From contig DJTE01000014.1 of the NCBI GenBank assembly GCA_002439165.1, positions 29,732-93,731 of the forward strand: a stretch of DNA of 64,000 bases, in the 5' to 3' direction. Below are positions 48,931-57,939 of this stretch, in pieces; the first letter of the stretch is position 1; each line of letters opens with the position of its first letter. Position numbers and translations under genes: made by a program. Under the pieces are notes generated by a model. The model saw only the letters and a program-made list of their open reading frames with translations. It was not told the DNA's origin and ran no database searches. This DNA is from Chryseobacterium indologenes. Lineage in GTDB: Bacteria > Bacteroidota > Bacteroidia > Flavobacteriales > Weeksellaceae.

Positions 48931-49012
48931 AAATATTCTCTTGTTTTATCTGAATAAAATTTTTAAAAGAAAGGATTTCATATTGATGAACAGGGATTGG
49001 AAATTTTAACAA

Positions 49013-49327
49013 TCAATAGGAACGGATATCTCTTTTCCATTTTGTAATGGTATTCCTGCTGATTTTAAAGTGTAAAGCAATCTGAGAGTTGTTAAGGTTG
49101 TTTTTTTTCTGGTAATTCAGTATTTCCAATATGGTATTCATGTCATATGACCTGTGGGGAGTATGTTTCTGCCTGTCATCATTTTCAAAAATAATATCAT
49201 TAAGTTTGATAATATCCATGGAGTTAAGCTCTTTTTTTAGCAGGTAATAGCTGCAGCGTTCTCTTTTTTCGGGGTACTTTCTGGTAATGATGTCAGAATA
49301 AATTTTTTTGTAATCAGGAGTTTTCAT
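49013..49327 (-). CDS. Helix-turn-helix protein, second of a paired unit
   Basis: I start it at 49327 (104 residues, MKTPDYKKIYSDI), which overlaps the end of the preceding gene by 14 nt and resembles the family I know; an upstream ATG at 49417 only adds sequence overlapping that gene. The C-terminus is an HTH (LNNSQIALHFKISRNTITKWKRD), preceded by the RSYDMNTILEILNYQKK stretch. These pairs are often annotated as transposase-like, but no DDE domain is present. It may be a regulator. Confidence 0.75.
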   Translation of the reverse strand: MKTPDYKKIYSDIITRKYPEKRERCSYYLLKKELNSMDIIKLNDIIFENDDRQKHTPHRSYDMNTILEILNYQKKNNLNNSQIALHFKISRNTITKWKRDIRSY

Positions 49328-49742
49328 AAGGGTATTTTTTAATCCATTTGTATAAGGTAGTTTTGGGAATCCTGTATTCTCTGATGATCTCTTCTTTTGT
49401 TTTCTCATTATTCTCAAGCAGTTCCAGGATAAAACTGATGATGTTCTTGGTATAAATATTTTTTCTTATCTGTGTTTTTTGAGGAGGAACATTCTGTTTT
49501 TTTTGTTTTATATTTCTTGTAGGAGCAAAAAGAATAAGATGCTGGGAATAAGGCCTGAAAAAATCATATTCCAGTAAACTGCTTATTTTTATTAAAGTTT
49601 CCGTATTCAGACTTTGGGAACTGAAGAGGTCTTCAGTTTCTTTTTCATTCAAACCGAGATGGCTGCTTAAAGAAACCGTATCTTTCTTCTGTTCTGCAAT
49701 TGTTCTGATGAGGGCTCCAATATGTATGTGTTTTAAATCCAT
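49314..49742 (-). CDS. Helix-turn-helix protein, first of a paired unit
   Basis: 142 residues from the ATG at 49742 (MDLKHIHIGALIRTI), chosen because the IHIG..I start and the later EYDFFRPYSQHLILFAP are the typical beginning of this Chryseobacterium family. The C-terminus is an HTH (TKEEIIREYRIPKTTLYKWIKKYP). Overlap with the next gene is 14 nt, so translation is probably coupled. It lies divergent to the TPR regulator. Function unknown; regulation of the nearby surface genes is a guess. Confidence 0.75.
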   Translation of the reverse strand: MDLKHIHIGALIRTIAEQKKDTVSLSSHLGLNEKETEDLFSSQSLNTETLIKISSLLEYDFFRPYSQHLILFAPTRNIKQKKQNVPPQKTQIRKNIYTKNIISFILELLENNEKTKEEIIREYRIPKTTLYKWIKKYPYENS

Positions 49743-50094
49743 AACGTTAAAAAATAGAAAGGCATAATATCTTAGCACATTTTATATTATACCTTTCGGG
49801 TCTATATCCGCTTTCAGCTGTTACGATATCTTTCAGCCCGGATTATTATAATTGATTGTGTTTTTACAGGTATAATTTCTTTGGGAACAAAAATCAAAAG
49901 AAAGCATGAAATGACATAAAAACAGCAGATATAAATAATGTACATGTCTGATTTTGGCGTATACAAATTGTATACATTAATTTTAAGTAACTGGTTATTA
50001 ATGTTTTGTATTATCCTCTTTTTGAGTAATAAAAATCTGCTTTTGAAACATTCCATTTATATTTGCGCTGTCAATACGGCAGTAAATTTTATTT
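49743..50094. other. Divergent spacer with -7 box
   Basis: A 352-nt AT-rich spacer between the HTH pair (minus) and the TPR regulator (plus). TATATTTG at 50058-50065 fits the TAnnTTTG consensus 29 nt before the TPR gene start; the -33 part is not at the optimal distance. Nothing else was recognised. Confidence 0.45.
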
Positions 50095-51819
50095 ATGATA
50101 AAAAATATCTCTGTTATTTTTATTTTTTTTATGTCTTGCATTGTTTTTGGACAGAGCGATTCAGACAGGCAGCAGCAGCTGGTATACGTCTGCCTTTACA
50201 GTAAAGATCTGGATATGGCCAGACAGCTGATCAGATCAGAGTTTCTTGCTTCAGAAGATCCTTCAAGAAAGGTGATCGGCTATGTTTATCTGAGTGATTA
50301 TTATACTCTTGCGAAAAATGAAGAAGAAAAAATAACAGCTCTTGAATATGCAAAAAAGCTGGCACGGCAGACAAAAAATCCTGTTGATATGGCGTATGTT
50401 AATCTGGGGTATGCACGTTACTATCAGAACCTTAAGAAAACAGATCTTTTTATAAAATCGATTAATGATGCGGTAAATGTTTTCAGCCGGTATCAAAATG
50501 AAAACTTCATGCTTGCGATACTGTATTTTTTGAAAAACCGCTATAAAGTCCAGAATGCACTTGAAGGCGATTACAGAAGTGATGCGATCAATGCGAAAAA
50601 CTATGCTTTAAAATCAGGAAATAATGTTTTAATTAATTTCACGTACAGCAACCTGGGGTATTATTACAAAAAAAAATTTAATGATACAGAAGACAGAAAG
50701 TATCTGGATTCAGCCAGGATAAGTTACAGTAATTCATTAAAGTACTGCGATCTTATTGAGAATTATGATGCCAGAAAAAAGGGATATGCTGTATATTACC
50801 TTAATTATGGCAGTCTGATGAATGCGATGTATCCGGATGACCAGGAAAAGATTCTTAAACTTTATAATACAGCATTGAATTCGATCGGAAATAGCCCGAA
50901 ACTCACTGAAATTTCCACTTCAATCTATAATAATATAGGTTCTGTTTATGAGAATCTGGAAAATACAGTAATGGCCAAACAGTATTATGACAAGGCTTAT
51001 GTTCTTTCCAAAGATAATGCAGATATCAATCCGGCAGCTAAACTCACAATTCTTAATAATCTTTCAAGGATCAATGAAGGACAGCATAATTTAGCTGCTG
51101 CCCTTGAATATGAAAGAGAAGCCAAAAATCTTATCAACGAAGACAGTGATAAAAGGTACAGTGAAAATATACAAGCATTGGAACTTTTTTATCAGGTAGA
51201 GAATAAGAATAATACCATTGAACAGCTTAAAAAAACAAATATTCTATATAACCGTCAGAAATTCCTTTACCTGGCTGTCGCTGTTTTATTTCTTATAGGC
51301 ATTGCCTTTCTTTATTTTCTGTTCAGATCCCGGCAGAAAATACACGAACAAAAAATAGAGTTGCTGAAAAGAGAACAGGAAATATTTACGATTCAGCAGG
51401 AACAATTGGCAAAAGAAACATTGGCTGCCTCGTTACAGCTGGATTATAAAAATCACCTGATCAAAGGACTGGGAGAAAAAATAAAAGAAAGCAGAGGAGA
51501 TTCCGATCCGGAAATTGATAAGATTTTGAAAGAAGATAAATTGAGTGACCGGGACTTTGAAAATATACAGAGTGTGATTAAAAGAATTCACCCCGGCTTC
51601 TTTAAGAAACTTAGTGAAATTTCCAGGACAAAACTTTCCAGCCAGGACCTTAAATATGCTGCCTACATTTATCTGGATATGGATAATCAGCAGATTGCCA
51701 ATATCCTGAAAGTTGATCCAAAGACTGTAAGAGTAACGAAATACAGACTGAAACAAAAAATGGGACTGGGCAAAGAAGAAGATCTGAAAATTTTTATACA
51801 GAATATCGTTACAAAATAA
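50095..51819 (+). CDS. Membrane TPR protein with C-terminal LuxR-like HTH
   Basis: 574 residues in the common Bacteroidota TPR-HTH layout: an N-terminal signal (MIKNISVIFIFFMSCIVFGQ), TPR-like helical repeats to about residue 370, one transmembrane helix near 395-415 (FLYLAVAVLFLIGIAFLYFLF), a coiled coil, and a cytoplasmic LuxR-like HTH (KLSSQDLKYAAYIYLDMDNQQIANILKVDP). Periplasmic TPRs would sense a signal and pass it to the DNA-binding end. Targets are unknown; the adjacent surface genes are candidates. Confidence 0.88.
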   Translation: MIKNISVIFIFFMSCIVFGQSDSDRQQQLVYVCLYSKDLDMARQLIRSEFLASEDPSRKVIGYVYLSDYYTLAKNEEEKITALEYAKKLARQTKNPVDMAYVNLGYARYYQNLKKTDLFIKSINDAVNVFSRYQNENFMLAILYFLKNRYKVQNALEGDYRSDAINAKNYALKSGNNVLINFTYSNLGYYYKKKFNDTEDRKYLDSARISYSNSLKYCDLIENYDARKKGYAVYYLNYGSLMNAMYPDDQEKILKLYNTALNSIGNSPKLTEISTSIYNNIGSVYENLENTVMAKQYYDKAYVLSKDNADINPAAKLTILNNLSRINEGQHNLAAALEYEREAKNLINEDSDKRYSENIQALELFYQVENKNNTIEQLKKTNILYNRQKFLYLAVAVLFLIGIAFLYFLFRSRQKIHEQKIELLKREQEIFTIQQEQLAKETLAASLQLDYKNHLIKGLGEKIKESRGDSDPEIDKILKEDKLSDRDFENIQSVIKRIHPGFFKKLSEISRTKLSSQDLKYAAYIYLDMDNQQIANILKVDPKTVRVTKYRLKQKMGLGKEEDLKIFIQNIVTK

Positions 51820-51917
51820 CAGACGGCTTTAGAAATAACAACTTCAACCGTCAGAATAAAATTGTGACTTCTGTTCTGCACAGATAAACTGCAATAGATT
51901 CTGTTTAAAGCTGTAAG

Positions 51918-52409
51918 TTAAAACAGGGCTGAATATCTTTCTTCAAGGGTTTTGTTGTTTAAAGCTTCCAGGAATTCGGAAAAGTTGTCGGCGATATAAT
52001 CGGTTTCTTCATACTCAGGCTCTTCCCCAAAATAGATCTTCCCCCAATTATTGGGTGAGGTACCGATTGAAAAATGGGCATATCCGTTTTTTACAGAAAG
52101 TATAAAGGGCAGATGAGCATCCCAAAAACGGATGATCTCTTTCCGGATTGTTTCATTACCGTCACAGGCCTCCAGAGACTGCTGTTCAAATTCATTCCAG
52201 CTGAATTCATTTTCTGTCCGGGAACCGTTAAAATCAGCAATACTGTTGAACCATGTCGTATCAGACAGATTGGTAAGCCGTGAAAAAGATTCCAGAAAAC
52301 TCCTGTAATCTTCAGGAATCTCAGGATAGCGCTTCAGAAAATCTTCGGAAAGTCTTTCATCTGAGAGGCTTTCTATAATAAAATCAGGATGATCTGCTAG
52401 TGGATTCAT
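51918..52409 (-). CDS. SMI1/KNR4 (SUKH) family protein
   Basis: 163 residues with SUKH features: a short N-terminal helix region (IPEDYRSFLESFSRL), ADFNGS, then the acidic EEPEYEETDYIADNFSEFLEAL end. The superfamily is mostly known as immunity proteins against polymorphic toxins. No toxin gene is adjacent in the window, so it may be an orphan immunity protein. It lies 7 nt downstream of the 369-residue gene on the same strand. Confidence 0.75.
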   Translation of the reverse strand: MNPLADHPDFIIESLSDERLSEDFLKRYPEIPEDYRSFLESFSRLTNLSDTTWFNSIADFNGSRTENEFSWNEFEQQSLEACDGNETIRKEIIRFWDAHLPFILSVKNGYAHFSIGTSPNNWGKIYFGEEPEYEETDYIADNFSEFLEALNNKTLEERYSALF

Positions 52410-52416
52410 TTTTTTA

Positions 52417-53526
52417 TTATTCTGTGATGAATTCAGTTTCCGTTGTTGCTCCGAGACTTTCCAGCTTTTTAATATCAGCTTCCATCCATTTGAAATAGGC
52501 TTCGGAGAATAAGATCCTGGGCTGCTTGCTCAACAGCAGTGCTTCAGGGCCTGAAATATTTAACTCTGCTTTCAGCAGGGAAATTATTTTGATCTTATTG
52601 GGACCTGTATCCGTTATATAAAGTCTTGCTCTCCGCAGATCAGGAGCAGATATTTTTTCTTCATTCTGCTCCTCTTCCGGGAATGACATGCATGCTGCCG
52701 CTTCCCGTACCTCGTTCCAGAATTCATTATCCGGAACGCCCTTCAGATAATCCGTTAAAGCATCTTTATCATACTGAATATCCTGAATGTCGTTTAACAG
52801 CCTTCCAAACTCCCGGACAGAAGAGGCTGCCGTAACGGGGATCCATTCTCCCTGGCCGTGAAAAGCAAAATAAACAGGGAACTGCCGGTCGGATTCTCCA
52901 AGATCAATAAAAAAAGGATCATCAAAATAATTGGTGGCCAATACCAGCCAGGTGGATTTAAAATCGCCTGCTTTTAATCCGGACAGATCTTCACCACTGG
53001 CATTATAGCGGTATCCCTGCTGGAAAAAACAGAGTTCCTCGGGGTTTCCGTAATTTTCCGGTAGTGACATTCCTTCTATCCTGATTTTTGCTTTCAGAAA
53101 GTTGTATATATCAATATGTTGGATAATCTCATCATATAATTTACGATTTAGCTGTTGAAAATTCTGTATATCTTCTTTTGAAAATTTTGGGAGAGATTCA
53201 CGGTCAAAAGGAAACTTCCGCTGCATCCAGTGCATGAGGTCACGGTCCAGAACAGTCAGTTCAGATTCCTGTAAAACACCATAACTGCTTACATATACTT
53301 TAGGGTCATTCTCATGAACTGAAATTACTGCCACCTGGCCTCCGGAATCATCCGCAACAGGAATATAGCCCGGCAGATACTGTTCAAAATCATAAGTGTC
53401 ATACCGCTCCCGTATTTCTTCCTCATCCCGGAATACCCGGCATACATCGTGAACGATTTCTTCAGTATATTTTTTCCGAAATACTTTGATAAAGGCATGC
53501 CAATGGGTGGGGAGTTGTTGCTGCAT
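52417..53526 (-). CDS. SMI1/KNR4-like protein with apparent L7/L12-type C-terminal domain
   Basis: 369 residues. Two SUKH-like parts are visible: residues ~35-110 (YLPGYIPVADDSGGQVAVI) and ~185-260 (WLVLATNYFDDPFFIDLGE...YFAFHGQGEWIPVTAASSVREF). After a charged linker, residues about 300-369 read like the C-terminal domain of ribosomal L7/L12: GPNKIKIISLLKAELN, then LLLSKQPRILF and IKKLESLGATTETEF. The combination suggests an immunity-type protein that may engage the translation machinery; that is inference. The gene precedes the second SUKH gene by 7 nt. Confidence 0.7.
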   Translation of the reverse strand: MQQQLPTHWHAFIKVFRKKYTEEIVHDVCRVFRDEEEIRERYDTYDFEQYLPGYIPVADDSGGQVAVISVHENDPKVYVSSYGVLQESELTVLDRDLMHWMQRKFPFDRESLPKFSKEDIQNFQQLNRKLYDEIIQHIDIYNFLKAKIRIEGMSLPENYGNPEELCFFQQGYRYNASGEDLSGLKAGDFKSTWLVLATNYFDDPFFIDLGESDRQFPVYFAFHGQGEWIPVTAASSVREFGRLLNDIQDIQYDKDALTDYLKGVPDNEFWNEVREAAACMSFPEEEQNEEKISAPDLRRARLYITDTGPNKIKIISLLKAELNISGPEALLLSKQPRILFSEAYFKWMEADIKKLESLGATTETEFITE

Positions 53527-53591
53527 AAGAGTTGATGAGTGCTTTCAAATGTAAATTTAAAAAAATCGCTGGAGAAGCCCATACGATTAAG

Positions 53592-53850
53592 AAAATATGT
53601 AAAGATCTGTATAATCTGCAAGATCAGCGGGAGAAAATGAAAACGTTGTATTAGCTTTTACAAACCAATTCAACAGGACAGAAAATCATAATCAGCAGAT
53701 ATGATCTGTAATCTGCTGATTAACACTTGAGTTTTTTAAGACACAAGCTGTACGTTGAGAAGTGCCTCTAAGTTTTTAAAAATCTACGGTTTTTATCAGC
53801 CATCAAATAAAAATCTGCGTAATCTGCAAGATCAGCGAGCGATTAAAAAA
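53592..53850. repeat. Copies of a dispersed intergenic repeat
   Basis: The 493-nt spacer 53527-54019 contains two copies of the core AATCTGCAAGATCAGCG (near 53614 and 53821), and a perfect 11-bp inverted repeat AATCAGCAGAT / ATCTGCTGATT at 53690-53721. The same ATCTG/AGATCTGCGAG style recurs at 62.9-63.7 kb. No gene is seen. Confidence 0.65.
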
Positions 53851-53934
53851 TAAAAATGTGTATTGATGATATGTTTTTTTACCACGCAAAATGAAACCTT
53901 TATTCGTTTTTAGAAATCTTCAGGATCAAAAGAT

Positions 53935-53967
53935 AAAAAAGCAGATTCCCTTCAGAAACCTGCTTTA
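53935..53967 (-). terminator. Terminator after the beta-glucosidase gene
   Basis: On the minus strand AAAGCAG ... CTGCTTT arms, with an inner TTC/GAA pair, are followed by TTTTATC (53935-53967). It lies 53 nt after the GH3 stop codon. Confidence 0.7.
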
Positions 53968-54019
53968 TCAACTAAAAAAAACGACTGGAAACCGAGACTC
54001 TCTTTTTCCTGTCTTAAAT

Positions 54020-56284
54020 CTATCTCAACGTAAACTTCACTTTCGTTTTAACAGCATCCGAAGAATTACCGATCAATGCTTCAAAGTCTCCCGGCTCTGC
54101 AATCCATTCATGTTTATCGGCATCAAAATAGCTTAATGCGGTTTTATCGATTGTGAAAGTCACTTCTTTTTGCTCACCCGGATTTAAAAATACTTTTTCA
54201 AAACCTTTCAGTTCTTTGGAAGGTCTCGGTACAGAAGATTTTAAATCGCTGATGTAGAGCTGTGCCACTTCAGCACCTGCTTTTTTTCCTGTGTTTTTTA
54301 CAGTTACGGTAAAAGTGATTTTATCTTCCTGTGATATCGTGGTTTTATCCGCTTTGGCTTTTCCAAATTCAAAAGTCGTATAGCTCAGTCCGTGCCCGAA
54401 ACTGAATAAAGGTTTGATGTTTTTAGTATCATGCCAGCGGTAACCTACAAAAATTCCTTCATTATAGGTAATATTGATCGGGTTTTTCTGATCTTTACCT
54501 TTTCCTGCCGCCAATTCATCCTTCTGGCCCGGATATTCTCCGAGCTGATGGGCTGAATTGTCTTCAAGCTTCACAGGAAAGGTAAACGGAAGTTTCCCTG
54601 ATGGGTTGGCATCTCCGGCTAAAACGGAAGCGATTGAATTTCCTGCTTCCGATCCCAGGTACCAGGCTTGTAAAACGGTAGGAACCTCTTTGATCCAGGG
54701 CATTGCTACGGCATTTCCGGTAACCAGAACTACGGCCAGGTTTTTATTGGCTTTGGCCAGTGCAGAAATTACGTTATCCTGATGATAAGGAAGTCCATAA
54801 CTTTTTCTGTCGTTTCCTTCGCTATCCTGGAAATCAGATTTATTCAATCCGCCGATAAAGATGACATAGTCTGATTTTTTAGCCAGCTCTACCGCTTCGT
54901 TCAGCAGTTCTGTGGCGGAGCGGGGATCTTTTAAGTCCTGTCCGGATTTTACACCGTTGTATTCACCGCCAATGTCTCCCACATAGCCTCTGGCATACTG
55001 TACATCAGCCTGTTTGCCGAATCTGGATCTGATTCCGTCTAAAGGAAGTGTTTCATATTTTACCTTTAATGAAGAAGAACCGCCGCCCACAGTCATGATT
55101 TTGATGGCATTCTCTCCAATAACGGCTATTTTTTTTGCTTTATTAAGATCAATAGGCAGAACATTTCCCTGGTTTTTCAGTAAAACAATGCCTTCTTCAC
55201 CAATTTCTTTGGCTATGGCTTTGTGTTCTTCAGAAGCGATATTTCCGAAAGGTTTGTTCCTGTTCATGGTGGTTTTGTAGGCAAGACGGAGTAATCTGGT
55301 CACTTTGTCGTCCAGCTCTTTGGTTCCCGCTTTACCGGATTTTATCAAATCCAGATAAGGTTTTGCCAGAAAGTAATTATCATAGGCATTTTTAGTTCCG
55401 GCAGAAAGACCGTTGGTCCAGGTTCCGAACTCAAGATCCAAACCGTTATAGACAGCCTGTTCCGTATTGTTCACGGCACCCCAGTCGGAAACAACCACCC
55501 CTTTATAATTCCATTCTTTTTTCAGAATATCATTTAAAAGATACTGATTCTGGCTCGCATACTGGCCTTTATACATATCATAAGCTCCCATGATCGTCCA
55601 GGAGTCTCCTTCCGTTACCGCAGCCTTAAAAGGGGGAAGGTAAATTTCGTAAAGTGTTCTGTCATCCACAATTACATTACTGGTGTGGCGGAACATTTCC
55701 TGGTTATTTAAAGCAAAATGCTTTACAGAGGTAGCCACACCATTGGATTGAACCCCTTTGATATAAGGAACCACCATTTTTGAAGTCAGATAAGGGTCTT
55801 CACCCATATATTCAAAGTTTCTTCCGTTCAGTGGAGTTCTGTAAATATTGACTCCGGGGCCCAGAAGAATATCTTTCTTTCTGTAACGGGCTTCTTCACC
55901 CAAAGCTTTGCCGTAGTTCCAAGACATTTTTTTGTTCCATGTGGCGGATAATGCAGTAAGGGCAGGGTAGGCGATAATAGAGTCATTCGTCCATCCTGCC
56001 TGATCCCATTCATCCCACATTACTTCAGGACGCACGCCATGAGGACCGTCCGTAGTCCAGAATTCCGGAATTCCCAGTCTTGGAACCCCCGGTGAACTGA
56101 ATTTCGACTGGGCATGAAGCATGGCTACTTTCTCTTCCAGCGTCATTCTGGAAAGAGCATCCTGAATACGCTGTTCCACAGGTTTTGATTCATCTAAATA
56201 AACGGGTAAAGAAGTATTGGTCTGAGCCATATAAGAAACAGAAATAAAGGTGAATAAACTTAGAATAGCGGTTTTCTTTAACAT
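54020..56284 (-). CDS. bglX: GH3 beta-glucosidase, exported
   Basis: 754 residues, the length of the BglX type. A Sec signal (MLKKTAILSLFTFISVSYMAQ) targets it to the periplasm. The (beta/alpha)8 domain has KHFALNNQE with His189 and the nucleophile Asp267 in VVVSDWGA; the alpha/beta sandwich domain follows (from about 380), and the last ~90 residues form the Fn3-like domain. It would remove terminal glucose or related sugars from oligosaccharides. It is a single-gene transcript with its own terminator, downstream of the metQ terminator. Confidence 0.93.
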   Translation of the reverse strand: MLKKTAILSLFTFISVSYMAQTNTSLPVYLDESKPVEQRIQDALSRMTLEEKVAMLHAQSKFSSPGVPRLGIPEFWTTDGPHGVRPEVMWDEWDQAGWTNDSIIAYPALTALSATWNKKMSWNYGKALGEEARYRKKDILLGPGVNIYRTPLNGRNFEYMGEDPYLTSKMVVPYIKGVQSNGVATSVKHFALNNQEMFRHTSNVIVDDRTLYEIYLPPFKAAVTEGDSWTIMGAYDMYKGQYASQNQYLLNDILKKEWNYKGVVVSDWGAVNNTEQAVYNGLDLEFGTWTNGLSAGTKNAYDNYFLAKPYLDLIKSGKAGTKELDDKVTRLLRLAYKTTMNRNKPFGNIASEEHKAIAKEIGEEGIVLLKNQGNVLPIDLNKAKKIAVIGENAIKIMTVGGGSSSLKVKYETLPLDGIRSRFGKQADVQYARGYVGDIGGEYNGVKSGQDLKDPRSATELLNEAVELAKKSDYVIFIGGLNKSDFQDSEGNDRKSYGLPYHQDNVISALAKANKNLAVVLVTGNAVAMPWIKEVPTVLQAWYLGSEAGNSIASVLAGDANPSGKLPFTFPVKLEDNSAHQLGEYPGQKDELAAGKGKDQKNPINITYNEGIFVGYRWHDTKNIKPLFSFGHGLSYTTFEFGKAKADKTTISQEDKITFTVTVKNTGKKAGAEVAQLYISDLKSSVPRPSKELKGFEKVFLNPGEQKEVTFTIDKTALSYFDADKHEWIAEPGDFEALIGNSSDAVKTKVKFTLR

Positions 56285-56365
56285 ATGCCTGGTTATTTGA
56301 TTGTAAGCAAAAATAAAGAAAATTTTTTATTATCTCAAAATGAGAAAATGAAATTAAGCGTATAA

Positions 56366-56396
56366 AAAACTGCCGGTGCATTGAGCCGGCAGTTTT
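56366..56396 (-). terminator. Terminator of the methionine transport operon
   Basis: A perfect 11-bp stem AAAACTGCCGG / CCGGCAGTTTT with a 9-nt loop (56366-56396); the minus strand continues with TTTATA. It lies 53 nt after the metQ stop codon. Confidence 0.85.
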
Positions 56397-56448
56397 ATAT
56401 GAATGAAAAGCTGAAAAACCGGTTTGGATTTTCACCGGGAAGTCAATG

Positions 56449-57255
56449 TTACCAGCCCTTTACCGCGCCTCCTTTGAAAATTTCTCTGGCCTTTTTTTCC
56501 ACTTCATCAGATTCATACGCCTTTACAAAGTTTTTTACTTTCTGGCTGTTTTTGTTATCCTGCCGGGCAACCACAACATTTACATAAGGAGAATCTTTGC
56601 CTTCTTTAAGAACGGCCTGTTTTTCAGAATCCAATCCGGCCTGAACGGCAAAATTATTATTGATGATTCCCACCACAACATCCCTGTCATCCAGCACTCT
56701 CGGGATCTGCGCGCCTTCAATCTCCATAATTTTAAGCTGCTTCGGATTTTCTGTAATATCAGTCACTTTTGGAAGAAGTCCCACTCCGTCTTTTAATTTC
56801 AGTAAACCGCTTTTCTGTAACAGAAGCAGTGAACGTCCTCCGTTGGTAGGATCATTGGGAATAACAATCGTATTTCCTTCCTGCAGCTCACTGATATTTT
56901 TGATTTTTTTGGAATAGGCGATGATAGGATAAACAAAAGTATTGCCTACAACGGCTAAATTATAGCCTCTCTGTTTGGACTGTTCCGTAAGGTAAGGGAC
57001 ATGCTGGAAAGCATTGGCATCAATATCACCATTAGTAAGAGCTTCATTGGGAACTACATAATCATTGAAAGGAATCAGTTCCACTTCAAGATTATATTTT
57101 TCTTTAGCCACTTTCTTAGCCACTTCAGCAATTTCCTGTTCCGGACCGTAAGTGATGCCTACCCGGATGAAATTCGGATCATCCTTTCTCCCTGAACATG
57201 CCGCGAACATGAGTATTCCGGCTGCCAGTACACCTAAGATCTTTATTTTTCTCAT
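56449..57255 (-). CDS. metQ: Methionine ABC transporter substrate-binding lipoprotein MetQ
   Basis: I use the ATG at 57255 (268 residues), which gives a lipobox FAAC and lipidated Cys20; an upstream ATG at 57273 adds six residues. NlpA/MetQ features are clear: IRVGITYGPEQEIAEVAKK, LIPFNDYVVPNEALTNGDIDANAFQHVPYL, and PNDPTNGGRSLLLLQ. It binds methionine outside the inner membrane and delivers it to MetI-MetN. It is the last gene of the EamA-metN-metI-metQ operon. Confidence 0.95.
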   Translation of the reverse strand: MRKIKILGVLAAGILMFAACSGRKDDPNFIRVGITYGPEQEIAEVAKKVAKEKYNLEVELIPFNDYVVPNEALTNGDIDANAFQHVPYLTEQSKQRGYNLAVVGNTFVYPIIAYSKKIKNISELQEGNTIVIPNDPTNGGRSLLLLQKSGLLKLKDGVGLLPKVTDITENPKQLKIMEIEGAQIPRVLDDRDVVVGIINNNFAVQAGLDSEKQAVLKEGKDSPYVNVVVARQDNKNSQKVKNFVKAYESDEVEKKAREIFKGGAVKGW

Positions 57256-57282
57256 TGTTTTATTATTTCTCAATCTAAAATA

Positions 57283-57939
57283 CTACCTGTGATCAAATTT
57301 CTTTGACAGTCTGTCACCTGAAAATTGTATGATAAACACTAACAATACTAACAATACAAGGACTGTGTTCATAATCACAATATCATAACCGATATATCCG
57401 TACTGATAGCCAACCTGCCCTAATCCACCGGCACCTACGGCTCCTCCCATAGCAGAATATCCAACTAAAGTAATCAATGTGATTGTAGCATTATTGATGA
57501 GAGAAGGCAGGGCTTCCGGAAGCAGAACTTTTCTGATGATCTGGAATGGGGATGCTCCCAAAGCTCTGGCTGTTTCTATTAAACCGTGAGGCACTTCAAG
57601 AAGGCTGTTTTCCACCAGTCTGGCGATAAACGGTGCTGCTCCAACACTCAGTGGAACCAGGGCTGCATTCACCCCAATGGATGTACCTGCCAATATTCTG
57701 GTGAAAGGAATCATCCATACAATGAGAATAATGAAGGGAATGGCCCGGAAAATATTGACGATGATGGATAAGGTTCTGTAATAAACTGTGTTTTCCAGCA
57801 GCTGTCCTTTTCTGGTTAAAAACAGCATAATTCCTACCGGAAGTCCCAATACAAATCCAAAAAATCCGGAAACAAAGGTCATATAAACGGTTTCCCAGGT
57901 TCCCTTTGCCAGAAGGGCAATTACAGTATCACTAAGCAT
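57283..57939 (-). CDS. metI: Methionine ABC transporter permease MetI
   Basis: 218 residues with five or so hydrophobic helices and the permease EAA-type loop (GLIETARALGASPFQIIRKVLLPEALPSLI). It overlaps metN by 8 nt and forms the membrane channel of the importer with MetN. Family assignment follows from sequence and neighbours. Confidence 0.95.
   Translation of the reverse strand: MLSDTVIALLAKGTWETVYMTFVSGFFGFVLGLPVGIMLFLTRKGQLLENTVYYRTLSIIVNIFRAIPFIILIVWMIPFTRILAGTSIGVNAALVPLSVGAAPFIARLVENSLLEVPHGLIETARALGASPFQIIRKVLLPEALPSLINNATITLITLVGYSAMGGAVGAGGLGQVGYQYGYIGYDIVIMNTVLVLLVLLVFIIQFSGDRLSKKFDHR

Noticed and set aside
49013..49742. Insertion sequence
   Set aside because: Only HTH domains are seen; there is no DDE domain, terminal inverted repeat or target duplication.
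51918..53526. Toxin-immunity locus
   Set aside because: The two SUKH-like proteins have no toxin gene beside them, so a working pair is not supported.
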